Shown piece by piece: positions 36,847 through 44,857 of a stretch of 64,000 nucleotides of DNA. The notes under the pieces are model-generated. The model searched no databases. It saw nothing but the letters and a program-made list of their open reading frames with translations, and had not been told where the DNA came from. The stretch comes from Anaeromyxobacter terrae (lineage in GTDB: Bacteria > Myxococcota > Myxococcia > Myxococcales > Anaeromyxobacteraceae), in NCBI RefSeq assembly GCF_022690685.1, contig NZ_JALCYY010000006.1, forward strand, positions 61,135 through 125,134, in the 5' to 3' direction. Both the position numbers and the translations under genes were made by a program. The number at the start of each line of letters is the position of its first letter. Within the stretch, counting starts at the first letter, position 1.

Positions 36847-37763
36847 ACGAGCTCGCCCTGCTCGTCGCCGCGACGCTCTCCGCGGGCACGCCCCTCGCCA
36901 TCGCTGGGCTCGGGCTCCTCCTCAATGAGCGCGCCGGCGTCCTGAACCTCGGCGCCGAGGGCATGCTGCTCATCTCCGCGGTCGCCGGCTTCGCGGCGGC
37001 GTACCACGGCGGGAGCGAGTGGCTGGGCTTCGCGGCGGGCGCGGCCGCGGGCGCGGCGGTCGCGGCCGTCTTCGGCTGGCTCGTCGTCTGGCTCAACACG
37101 AACCAGTACGCGACCGGGCTCGCGGTGAGCCTCTTCGGCTCGGGGTTCTCGGCGTTCGTGGGGATCGACTACGTCGGCAGGCAGCTCGGCGAGAAGACCG
37201 CCCACGCGGTGCCGGTCCTCGCCGACGTGCCGTTCCTCGGCCCTGCCCTCTTCCGGCAGCACCCGATGGTCTACGTGGCGGTCGCGCTCGTCGCGGCCGC
37301 GGCCTTCTTCCTGTACCGGACGCGCGCGGGGCTCGTGCTGCGGGCGGTCGGCGAGTCGCCGCAGTCCGCGCACGCGCTCGGGTACGGCGTGCGGCGGATC
37401 CGCCTCGCGGCCGTCGTGACGGGCGGGGCGCTGTGCGGCGTCGCGGGGGCGTTCCTCTCGGTGGTGTACACGCCGCTCTGGGTCGAGGGCATGGTCGCCG
37501 GACGCGGCTGGATCGCGCTCGCGCTCACGGTCTTCGCGACGTGGCGGCCCGGACGGATCCTCCTCGGCGCCTACCTGTTCGGCGGCGTGACCATGCTCCA
37601 GCTCCACCTGCAGGCGCAGGGCGTCCAGATGCCGAGCCAGTTCATGGCGATGCTGCCCTACGTCGCGACCGTCGTCGTCCTCGTCCTCATCTCCCGGAAT
37701 CCGCTCTGGATCCGGCTCAACATGCCCGCGTCGCTCGGGAAGCCGTTCTTCCCGGGCGCCTGA
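36843..37763 (+). CDS. Nucleoside ABC transporter permease 2 (YufQ-like)
   Basis: This 306-residue second permease has about eight helices. It opens with a classic TLSAGTPLAIAGLGLLLNERAGVLNLGAEGMLL and has FSVVYTPLWVEGMVAGRGWIALAL-like sequence near the C-terminal third (LSVVYTPLWVEGM visible). GTG start 36843-36845 overlaps the first permease. It forms the heterodimeric membrane core with permease 1. Confidence 0.92.
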   Translation: MNELALLVAATLSAGTPLAIAGLGLLLNERAGVLNLGAEGMLLISAVAGFAAAYHGGSEWLGFAAGAAAGAAVAAVFGWLVVWLNTNQYATGLAVSLFGSGFSAFVGIDYVGRQLGEKTAHAVPVLADVPFLGPALFRQHPMVYVAVALVAAAAFFLYRTRAGLVLRAVGESPQSAHALGYGVRRIRLAAVVTGGALCGVAGAFLSVVYTPLWVEGMVAGRGWIALALTVFATWRPGRILLGAYLFGGVTMLQLHLQAQGVQMPSQFMAMLPYVATVVVLVLISRNPLWIRLNMPASLGKPFFPGA

Positions 37764-37819
37764 ACCGCGGGACGAAGCGCCTCACCGAAGTCACCACCGC
37801 ACCTAGAGAGGGGAGACAC

Positions 37820-38950
37820 ATGACTCGCTCGTTCACCCGCAAGCTCGCGCTCGGCGCGATCGTCCTCGGGGCGACGCTCGCCGCCTGCGCCAAGAAGGAA
37901 GAGGCGCCGCCGGCGCCTGCCGCCGCCCCCGTCGCCAAGGTCGAGCCGCTGAAGGCCGCCTTCGTCTACGTCGGCCCGGTCGGCGACTCCGGCTGGAGCT
38001 TCTCGCACGACCTCGGCCGCAAGAACGCGCTCGCCAAGTTCGGCGACAAGGTCACGACCACCTTCGTCGAGAAGGTGCCCGAGGGCCCCGACGCCGAGCG
38101 CGTCATCCGCGACCTCGTCGCGCAGGGCAACAAGGTCGTCTTCGCCACGTCGTTCGGCTTCATGGACGCGATGGTGAAGGTCGCGAAGGACCACCCGGAC
38201 GTCTACTTCGAGCACGCGACGGGCTACAAGACGGCGGACAACCTCCGCGTCTACGAGGCCCGCTTCTACGAGGGCGCCTACCTCGCGGGCGTCGTCGCGG
38301 GCAAGATGACGAAGACGAACACCCTCGGCTTCGTCGCCTCGTTCCCGATCCCCGAGGTGCTCCGGAACATCAACGCGTTCACGCTCGGCGCCCAGAGCGT
38401 CAACCCGAAGGTGAAGACGCGGGTGGTCTGGATCAACTCCTGGTTCGATCCGCCGAAGGAGACCGAGGCGGCGCAGTCGCTCATGAACCAGGGCGCCGAC
38501 GTGCTGCTCCAGAACACCGACTCGACGGCCGTCCTCCAGGCCGCGGAGCGCAACGGCAAGTTCGCGTTCGGCTGGGACAGCGACATGAGCGCGTTCGCGC
38601 CGAAGGCGCACCTCGGCTCGGTCGCGCTGAACTGGACCGTCTACTACGAGAAGTCGTTCGGCGAGATCCTCGAGAAGAGCTGGAAGCCCGAGGTCACGAA
38701 GTGGGGCGTCAAGGAGGGCATGCTCGACTTCGTGAAGCCCGCCGCGTTCCTCCCCGAGGACACGAAGAAGGCCGTCGAGACCGCGCGCGAGGGGCTCAAG
38801 ACCGGCACGGTCGCGGTGTTCAAGGGCCCGGTCGTCGACAACACCGGCAAGGAGGTCCTCGCGAAGGACGTCGTCGCCGACGACGCCTGGAAGGGCGCGA
38901 TCAACTTCTACGTGAAGGGCGTCGAGGGCAAGGTCCCCTCGGGCAAGTAG
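37820..38950 (+). CDS. BMP-family substrate-binding lipoprotein (purine nucleoside type)
   Basis: This 376-residue lipoprotein (lipobox ATLAAC, Cys22) has a Pro/Ala linker and a Bmp/PnrA-like periplasmic-binding domain: FVYVGPVGDSGWSFSHDLGR, ERVIRDLVAQGNKVVFATSFGFMD, ARFYEGAYLAGVVAGKMTK, LLQNTDSTAVLQAAE, and FGWDSDMSAFAPKAHLGS. These are features of PnrA/BmpA purine-nucleoside receptors. GAGAGGGGAGAC is an excellent ribosome site before the ATG at 37820; together with the 56-bp gap, this suggests the receptor is translated independently and abundantly. A strong terminator follows. Confidence 0.93.
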   Translation: MTRSFTRKLALGAIVLGATLAACAKKEEAPPAPAAAPVAKVEPLKAAFVYVGPVGDSGWSFSHDLGRKNALAKFGDKVTTTFVEKVPEGPDAERVIRDLVAQGNKVVFATSFGFMDAMVKVAKDHPDVYFEHATGYKTADNLRVYEARFYEGAYLAGVVAGKMTKTNTLGFVASFPIPEVLRNINAFTLGAQSVNPKVKTRVVWINSWFDPPKETEAAQSLMNQGADVLLQNTDSTAVLQAAERNGKFAFGWDSDMSAFAPKAHLGSVALNWTVYYEKSFGEILEKSWKPEVTKWGVKEGMLDFVKPAAFLPEDTKKAVETAREGLKTGTVAVFKGPVVDNTGKEVLAKDVVADDAWKGAINFYVKGVEGKVPSGK

Positions 38951-38974
38951 CCACGCTCTCACGCAGGATCCCAG

Positions 38975-39005
38975 CGGCCCCGACCGGCATCGCCGGCCGG
39001 GGCCG
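38975..39005 (+). terminator. Rho-independent terminator of the purine import operon
   Basis: CGGCCCCGACCGGC (38975-38988) pairs with GCCGGCCGGGGCCG (38992-39005) with one mismatch around a 3-nt loop, followed by TTCCTTTC. It lies 25 bp after the binding-protein stop and is the clearest intrinsic terminator in the window. Confidence 0.82.
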
Positions 39006-39219
39006 TTCCTTTCATCCTCGCGCGTTCTTCGACACCAGCTCCGGTCGCGCCGGACGGCGCCGGCGCGCCCTGGAGCTCGCTCGCCGGCGTGAACGGCGAC
39101 GGGCCCCTCGACCCGGTCGCCAAGTTCGAGACCGAAGAACGTCTCGCAGCCCAAGAGGGTGCCGACGTCGATCCGGCGCGGGCTCGCTCGTCGCCAGATT
39201 GGAACCCAGAGGAGAAGCC

Positions 39220-39591
39220 ATGAAATACCTGACGTTCATCCGCCATTCCGAGTCCTATCGCGAGTCCCCGCCGCCTGCGGCGTTGATGGAGGCGATGGGC
39301 AAGTTCGTCGAGAAGTCGCTCAAGGACGGCACCCTCGTCGACACGGGCGGTCTGCTGCCGAGCAAGGATGGCGTCCGCGTGCGACTCGCCAGCGGCAAGA
39401 TCGCCGTGTCCGACGGCCCGTTCTCCGAGAGCAAGGAGGTCATCGGGGGGTGGGCCATCCTGAAGACGGATACGAAGGGCGAGGCGATCCGGATCGCGAC
39501 CGAGTTCATGGAGCTGCACCGGAAGCACTGGCCCGAGTTCGAGGGCGAGGCCGAGGTGCGGCCGATGTTCGATCCCGGCATGGGCCCGTAG
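39220..39591 (+). CDS. YciI/DGPF-domain protein
   Basis: This 123-residue small dimeric barrel protein starts with MKYLTFIRHSESYRE and contains the diagnostic KIAVSDGPFSESKEVIGGW segment. Such proteins often sit beside ECF sigma factors in a 'DGPF/YCII' module, but no sigma factor is adjacent here. ATG 39220 has AGAGGAG 6 bp before it. Biochemical role unknown. Confidence 0.85.
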   Translation: MKYLTFIRHSESYRESPPPAALMEAMGKFVEKSLKDGTLVDTGGLLPSKDGVRVRLASGKIAVSDGPFSESKEVIGGWAILKTDTKGEAIRIATEFMELHRKHWPEFEGEAEVRPMFDPGMGP

Positions 39592-39624
39592 CGCGCCACG
39601 CGCCCTTCGGGCGCCCGGCCTACG
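39587..39624. terminator. Bidirectional terminator between DGPF gene and lanM
   Basis: An inner stem GCGCCC-TTC-GGGCGC (39600-39614) is enclosed by CGTAG (39587-39591) and CTACG (39620-39624). The outer arms include the stop codons of both convergent genes. Confidence 0.5.
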
Positions 39625-42600
39625 CGTCCGTCGGCGGCGCCAGCACCAGCACCGAGGGGACTCGCTCCGGGCGCGCGAGCCGCAAGAGCCCGTAGCCAAC
39701 GCCGGCCAGACCGGTCATGAGCCCCGGCGGCGCGACGTGGGTCGGCGCGCCCAGGAGGCAGCCGCGCGCCGCGATCCCGGCCAGGGTCTCGCGCGCGAGC
39801 CGCTGCCCGGCGTCCGTCCACCAGGACTCGTCCACGTGCCGCGCGGCGTGGAGCAGGAGGTCCAGGTTGCCGAGGGCGCCGTGGCAGAGGGAGTGGTTCG
39901 ACCCGAAGCCGGAGTCGATCGTCGTCTGGAGCGCGATGCGGATCTCCCCGCGAACCTCGGCGTCGTCCAGGTACGGCAGGCCGTCGATCCGGGCCAGGCC
40001 GATCCCGGGCGCGCCGTGGCACCAGGCGACCTCGCAGTGCACGTCGGCTGGATCTCCCCCGGGCCGCGCACGGTAGTCCGGCCAGTTGGCCCGCGCCGCC
40101 ACGAACGTGCTGCGCTCGTACGCGATCGCTGCCTCCGCCGCCCGGCGGAAGCGCTCCTCCCCGCTCCACGCCGCGAGCTTGAGCAGCGCCCACGCGATCC
40201 CGGCCGCGCCGTGGGAGAAGCCCGTCAGCGGCCGATCACTCGCGACGTCGGTCCTCCACCCCGCCCCCGCGCCCTGGGGCTGCTGCCTTTGCAGGAGCCG
40301 CTCGCCGCAGAGGACGGCCGCCGTGAGCAGGTCGTCGCTCGCGCTGACGCCGTTCAGGACGTGCAGCGCGGCGATCGCGCCCGCCGAGCCGCCGATCACG
40401 TCGAGGGTCTCGTCCGCGCCGACCAGCGCCGGCACGTCCGCCGCGAGCGCCTTCGCCTCCTCGAGCAGCGCGGCGTCGTCCCAGAGCACCGCCAGGTGAG
40501 AGAGCGTGTAGATGATCCCGCCGAGGCCGGTGAACGCGCCCAGGCCCGCGGCGAGCGCGCCGGAGGCTCTCCCGCGAGCGACGTGCCTCCGCGCGAGGGT
40601 GAGCGCCTTCCTCGCGACCCGCTCGTACGACCCGTCCCCGGTGGCGCGCGCCAGGTAGGCCAGGAACATCGAGCAGCCGGAGAGCCCGTCGTAGAGCCCC
40701 GGATCCAGCGGGTGGATCGACGAGCGCCCGTCGCCCAGCGGCGACGTCCCGATCCAGCTCGCGCAGGCGTCGCTCTCCACGACGTCCCGGCAGAGCAGGT
40801 CTCCCACCGCGCGCGCGAGGTGGATCGGCTCGGATCCGCCCGCCGGGCGCAGCCTCGGCGCCGTCGGGCCGCCGTCGGGGGACGGCGCACTCTTCGCGAC
40901 GGACGCGATGGCCGCGCGGATGAAGCTCTCCTGCCGCGCGAGGTCGTCCGCGCCGAGGCGGCTCAGCCCCTCGCGGACCAGCGCCATGGCCGGACGGTCG
41001 AAGACGTCCGGGATGCGCTCGCCGTCGCTCGTCCACAGGTCCCGCGAGTCGGGGCGGGAGGTGAAGACCGGGACGTCGCCGCGCTGGAGATCCCTCGCCT
41101 CCGCCGGGATGAGCCGCATGAGGTGCGGCTGCCGCGCGGCGTCGAGCCACAGGCCGTCGAACGCGTGATCCCAGTCGATCGCGTTCCTGAGCAGGTCGGG
41201 GTGATGCGTGGGCCTGAGCAGCATCGCGTAGGTCGCGGTGGGCCTCGCGACGAACCGCACCTCGTCGCCGGCGAAGCGCTCCAGGATCCCTCCGCCCGCG
41301 AGGAGCTCGTCGCGCCGCGCCTCGACGAGGCCGTACACGCGCCGGAAGCCTTCGACGAAGGCCGGGGCCCACTCCGCCGCGTCGACCTCCTCGCCGTCCA
41401 GCTTCGGGCGATTCCTCGCGACCATCCTCGGCACCGTCGTGCCGTGCCCCACGCGCATCTCGTCGGTCGCCGCCCCCTCCCAGGAAGAGGAGCGGCCCAG
41501 CGGGAAGGACTGATCGCTGCTCGCGCCGAAGCCGCTCATGTCGACGACCTCGCCGGAGGCGCCCTGGACGGGCTGGGGCAGCAGCATCACCTGCATGACG
41601 GACGACTGGAACGCCGCGATGGCAGGATCGTCGCGCAGGGCCGCGCCGGCGTCGTTGTGGAACATCGTCTCGAGGTCCACGGGCATCGGGTGCTCGCCGG
41701 CCGCGATCACGTTCTCGAAGTGCATGTCCCGCGCTCGCACCATCCGGAACGCGGCCAGGTACCCGCCGAGCCTTCGATAGAAGCGCTCGACCTCCTCGCG
41801 GCTCGTGCAGGGCTCATGAGCGACGAACTCGGACCAGCCGTAGCCGCCGCGGTCGAGGATCCGCAGGACGCGGAACGGCGCCTCGAAGCCCGCCGCGTTG
41901 AGCCACTCGAGGAGCTCGCCGAAGTGGACGTCGACCGACTGGCCGTGGGGCTTGTAGACGAGCTTGAAGCCCGTCGAGAACTCGAGGATCGCGACCGTCT
42001 GGCCGCGGCGGTGCGTGTCGCCGGCGCCGAAGCGGATCGCGGAGAGGTGGCCCGCCTCCGCGCCGCCGGGGAGCCTCGCGCGGATGAGCTCCCAGTCGGC
42101 GTGCAGCCGCTCCAGGAGCTCGAGGCTGCACTCCAGCCAGCTCGTCGCCTTCGCGTGGAGTGAGCGGAACAGGACCGGGTACTCCCGGGCGATCGCCAGC
42201 CGCTCGTCCCGCTCGCGGAGGCGCTCGCAGAAGCCGCGGAAGCGCGCCTCCGGGGTCTCGCCCGTGAGCGTCCCCTGCACGCGGGCGACGTTCAGCTCGA
42301 GCACCATCACGACCTCGAGCGCGTGCTCGAGCGTCTCGAGCAGCCGGGGGACGACGAGCCCTTCCGCGGACGCTGCGTCGAACGGGACGCCCCTCGCCGG
42401 GATCCGGGCCGCGCGCGCTCGGAACCGGCGGAGCGCCTCGGCGACGAGCGGGTACGCGAGCCACAGGAATCCGTTCGTCCCCTCCTCCGCGTAACGCGCG
42501 AACGCGGGGTCGACGTCGTCGTCGGGTGGCGGCGCGAGGTAGAGCGCCTCCAGCTCGCGCGCCCACTCGGGCGGCGCCGCCAGGAGGTCGGAGTAGGCGT

Positions 42601-42862
42601 CGGGCGGCAGCCCGAGGAGGGTCGCCAGGCCTGCTTCGCTCAGGCCGTCCAGCCGGAGCCGCCGCTGGAGGAGCTCGTCCGCCGAGAAGGGCTCACGCGA
42701 CCTCCAGCGTTCCAGCGCGGCCGCCCCGCGGCCGCTGACGGGCCTCGAGCCTTCGAAGCGTTCCGCACCTCGCCGGAGGCACGCCGCCCGCTCGCCGAGC
42801 GACAGCGCCGAGTAGAGGTGTGGGGTGAGCCCGGACGCGGGAGAGCAGGCCTCGTGAGCCAT
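39620..42862 (-). CDS. lanM: Class II lanthipeptide synthetase LanM
   Basis: This 1080-residue bifunctional enzyme dehydrates Ser/Thr of a precursor and then adds Cys to make thioether rings. The N-terminal DUF4135 kinase-like dehydratase shows FKLVYKPHGQSVDVHF, RARDMHFENVIAAGEHPMPVDLETMF and the KLDGEEVD region. The C-terminal LanC-like cyclase carries the zinc ligands in EVAWCHGAPGIG (Cys948) and NHSLCHGALGN (Cys993, His994), plus GFSHGAAGIAWALL. The ATG 42860-42862 is clear. The matching precursor gene lies 195 bp upstream on the same strand behind a long inverted repeat. No LanT transporter or protease is nearby. Length and both catalytic halves are intact. Confidence 0.95.
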   Translation of the reverse strand: MAHEACSPASGLTPHLYSALSLGERAACLRRGAERFEGSRPVSGRGAAALERWRSREPFSADELLQRRLRLDGLSEAGLATLLGLPPDAYSDLLAAPPEWARELEALYLAPPPDDDVDPAFARYAEEGTNGFLWLAYPLVAEALRRFRARAARIPARGVPFDAASAEGLVVPRLLETLEHALEVVMVLELNVARVQGTLTGETPEARFRGFCERLRERDERLAIAREYPVLFRSLHAKATSWLECSLELLERLHADWELIRARLPGGAEAGHLSAIRFGAGDTHRRGQTVAILEFSTGFKLVYKPHGQSVDVHFGELLEWLNAAGFEAPFRVLRILDRGGYGWSEFVAHEPCTSREEVERFYRRLGGYLAAFRMVRARDMHFENVIAAGEHPMPVDLETMFHNDAGAALRDDPAIAAFQSSVMQVMLLPQPVQGASGEVVDMSGFGASSDQSFPLGRSSSWEGAATDEMRVGHGTTVPRMVARNRPKLDGEEVDAAEWAPAFVEGFRRVYGLVEARRDELLAGGGILERFAGDEVRFVARPTATYAMLLRPTHHPDLLRNAIDWDHAFDGLWLDAARQPHLMRLIPAEARDLQRGDVPVFTSRPDSRDLWTSDGERIPDVFDRPAMALVREGLSRLGADDLARQESFIRAAIASVAKSAPSPDGGPTAPRLRPAGGSEPIHLARAVGDLLCRDVVESDACASWIGTSPLGDGRSSIHPLDPGLYDGLSGCSMFLAYLARATGDGSYERVARKALTLARRHVARGRASGALAAGLGAFTGLGGIIYTLSHLAVLWDDAALLEEAKALAADVPALVGADETLDVIGGSAGAIAALHVLNGVSASDDLLTAAVLCGERLLQRQQPQGAGAGWRTDVASDRPLTGFSHGAAGIAWALLKLAAWSGEERFRRAAEAAIAYERSTFVAARANWPDYRARPGGDPADVHCEVAWCHGAPGIGLARIDGLPYLDDAEVRGEIRIALQTTIDSGFGSNHSLCHGALGNLDLLLHAARHVDESWWTDAGQRLARETLAGIAARGCLLGAPTHVAPPGLMTGLAGVGYGLLRLARPERVPSVLVLAPPTDA

Positions 42863-42991
42863 GAGCCTCGTGACCTCGTTCTGTGCGGGTGGGAGGCCGG
42901 CGGCGGTCCCGGCGCGAGCCGAGACGCGCCGCCGGCCGGACGCTGTGTTTCGGGGGCGCCCCGGCGGCGGCCGACGCCGCGCGGGGGGACC

Positions 42992-43048
42992 GCGCCCCGG
43001 GCGGGCGGTGTTTTTGGGGGGGCGCGGCGTCGTCTCCCGCCGGGGCGC
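42992..43048 (-). terminator. Long inverted repeat between lanA and lanM (possible attenuator)
   Basis: GCGCCCCGGGCGGG (42992-43005) and CCCGCCGGGGCGC (43036-43048) are inverted copies (one extra G) around a 30-nt loop, starting 10 bp after the lanA stop. Read on the minus strand the loop holds a C-run and AAAAA, not a T-tract, so it would slow or partly stop transcription or protect the lanA 3' end. Such hairpins between precursor and enzyme genes commonly adjust precursor excess. Confidence 0.5.
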
Positions 43049-43057
43049 GGGGGTCCG

Positions 43058-43327
43058 TCACATCACCTTCATCGGACCGATGGTGGAGTTGTAGCAGCAC
43101 TCCGGGTACTCGGTCTTGCAGTTGCTGCCACCGAGCGTGGTGTCCGCGAGCCGCAGCCCGCTGAAGCGCATGGCGCCGAGCCTGGCGCCGCCGACGGCCG
43201 CCTTCAGCTCCTCGTCGGACGTCGCGACGAACCCCGTCGGACACTCCGGCACGCTCGCGAGCTCCTCCGCGCTCAGGCTCTTGCGGTACTCGGGATCCTT
43301 CCACGCGCGGACGATGTCGATCTTCAT
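43058..43327 (-). CDS. lanA: Lanthipeptide precursor, mersacidin/lichenicidin-type leader
   Basis: This 89-residue precursor has a leader MKIDIVRAWKDPEYRKSL...AEELASVPECPTG that is typical of mersacidin/lichenicidin-family precursors, ending with the secretion site AAVGG at 43-47. A second GG occurs at 66-67 (TTLGG). Past the second GG is a 22-residue core, SNCKTEYPECCYNSTIGPMK plus VM, with Cys70, 77, 78 and Ser/Thr 68, 72, 81, 82, which could form three thioether rings. Start ATG 43325-43327 has GAGGAG upstream. It is the partner of LanM encoded downstream. The identification of leader and core is strong; the cleavage point is uncertain. Confidence 0.9.
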   Translation of the reverse strand: MKIDIVRAWKDPEYRKSLSAEELASVPECPTGFVATSDEELKAAVGGARLGAMRFSGLRLADTTLGGSNCKTEYPECCYNSTIGPMKVM

Positions 43328-43473
43328 TCTGTTGCTCCTCTCGTATTCGGTTGGTGTGTATTGGCCTGCCGTCTCCCCTGCGGCCCTTCTGCCGCGCTGC
43401 GGTCCGGCCCTGAAGCTCACCGGTGCCTCGGGAGAACGTGAGGTGGACCGGGGCGCGCGCCGTAGCTGACGCA

Positions 43474-43493
43474 CGCGCCCCTTCGAGGGCGCG
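43474..43493 (-). terminator. Hairpin between the cyclase gene and lanA
   Basis: CGCGCCC-CTTCGA-GGGCGCG is a perfect 7-bp stem with a 6-nt loop, located between the cyclase stop and lanA. It could end the upstream operon and so isolate the lanthipeptide unit. No T-tract follows. Confidence 0.4.
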
Positions 43494-43535
43494 GGGCACG
43501 CCGCCGGCGGTCCTGCCTGGGCTCGCAGGAAGCTC

Positions 43536-44210
43536 CTAGCCCCCGATCACCGCGTAGGCGCGCACGGGGAACGTCCCCATGCCGTGGACGAGCGGCGGCG
43601 CGGCGTGGAACCGGAAGCCGCCGGGGGGGAGTTGCTCGAGGCCGCGGAGGTGCTCGACCACGGGGATGCCGGCCGCGAGGAGCACGGTGTGCGCCGGCCG
43701 GGTGCCGTCCTCCACGTCGTCCACGTTGACCGCGTCGATGCCGACGAGCGCCGCGCCCTCGGCCGCGAGCCACTCGGCCGCCCGGCGCGTGAGGAACGGC
43801 GCGCCGCGCGAGTACTGCTCGGTGCCGAAGTAGCGGTCCCATCCCGTGTGGACGAGCACCGCGCGCCCGCGCACCTCGAGCGGCAGCAAGAGCTCGCGAT
43901 CGACCGCCCGGCCGCCGTCCCCGGCCACGCGCACGACGACGCCCTCGAGATCGGCCATGGAGGCGAGGGACGTCCCCGCCAGATCCGCGCCTCCGGCGAA
44001 GCGGTGCGAGGGCGCATCGAGGTAGGTGCCGGTGTTGGCCACCATCGAGATGCGCGCGATGTGGAACTCGGTGCCCGGGGCGTAGCGGGCCCTCGACGCC
44101 TCCCGGGTGAGGTGGTCGGTGATCTCCGGGCCGGGCAGGCCCGGGTAGGTCACCATCCCGTGCCGGATCGGATGGCTCAGCTCCACGAGGCGTCGCGCGC
44201 CGGGCGTCAT
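43536..44210 (-). CDS. Cyclase-family protein (kynurenine formamidase-like)
   Basis: This 224-residue member of the cyclase superfamily (KynB, alkaline-type arylformamidase). It begins with VELSHPIRHGMVTYPGLPGP and has the zinc-site region NTGTYLDAPSHRF near 60, then GWDRYFGTEQY and FHAAPPLVHGMGTFPVRAYAVI. The canonical zinc site is HxGTHxDxPxH; here the first two His are Asn and Tyr while Asp and the last His remain, so metal binding or chemistry may differ from KynB. Start ATG 44208-44210. It follows the cupin gene by 16 bp (same operon). Confidence 0.82.
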   Translation of the reverse strand: MTPGARRLVELSHPIRHGMVTYPGLPGPEITDHLTREASRARYAPGTEFHIARISMVANTGTYLDAPSHRFAGGADLAGTSLASMADLEGVVVRVAGDGGRAVDRELLLPLEVRGRAVLVHTGWDRYFGTEQYSRGAPFLTRRAAEWLAAEGAALVGIDAVNVDDVEDGTRPAHTVLLAAGIPVVEHLRGLEQLPPGGFRFHAAPPLVHGMGTFPVRAYAVIGG

Positions 44211-44226
44211 GGTGCTCGCCGCCGCC

Positions 44227-44730
44227 TCACGGGTGCCGATGCGACGCAGGCATCCCGAGCCGATCGACCGTGGCGCTCTCGAAGTCGAACTCGATCAGCA
44301 CGGCCGGCGCATCGCCGACCACGTACCCGTCGTGGCCCGGGTCGATCGCCACGATCTCCGGTGCCTCGAACTCGACGGTGCAGCCGTCCGGGTACTCGAT
44401 GCCGATCGCGCCGCTCGCGAGGAAGCCGACGTGCGCGTGCATGCAGAGGTCCGTCGAGACGACCGGCTTCATGTCGGTCGACCAGCGGAACCCCGCCGGA
44501 TAGATGACGCGCTTCACGCGTGCGCCGCCGGCTCGACCGATCTCGAGCTGCACGCCGCCGATGTCCCGGCGCGTCGCGCCCTTGAGCGGGGCGAACGTCG
44601 GCGCACGCCGCTGCGCCGGGCGCCGCGCCGGAGCCGCTTTCCGCTTCGCGACCCTCCCCCGCTCGCCGACCTTCTTTGCGACCCTCGCCCGCCCCCCGAC
44701 CTTCTTCTTCACCGGCTTCGTCTTGGCCAT
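44227..44730 (-). CDS. Cupin-domain protein with Lys/Arg/Ala-rich N-terminus
   Basis: This 167-residue protein has two parts. Residues 1-45 are a highly basic, Lys/Arg/Ala/Pro-rich tail (AKTKPVKKKVGGRARVAKK) resembling histone-H1-like bacterial tails. Residues 65-155 form a cupin-like barrel with MHAHVGFLASGAIGIEYPDG and VAIDPGHDGYVVGDAPAVLIEFDF, where the His residues could bind a metal. The tail may bind nucleic acid or merely be a disordered extension. It is cotranscribed with the cyclase gene. Confidence 0.72.
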   Translation of the reverse strand: MAKTKPVKKKVGGRARVAKKVGERGRVAKRKAAPARRPAQRRAPTFAPLKGATRRDIGGVQLEIGRAGGARVKRVIYPAGFRWSTDMKPVVSTDLCMHAHVGFLASGAIGIEYPDGCTVEFEAPEIVAIDPGHDGYVVGDAPAVLIEFDFESATVDRLGMPASHRHP

Positions 44731-44857
44731 GGATGCCCACCTCGGCCGCTCTGGGTGGCGGGATCATGCGTGCCCAGGAGCAGAGGGCACCGGAGAAAAC
44801 GGGTACGCCAGGAAGCGCTCACCCGCTATCCCGACCCGCGCTCGCCGCGCGCGCCGG

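Noticed and set aside
38701-39591. Long plus-strand frame overlapping the binding protein end
   Set aside because: It mixes an out-of-frame shadow with the true DGPF gene, which starts at 39220 behind a good ribosome site.
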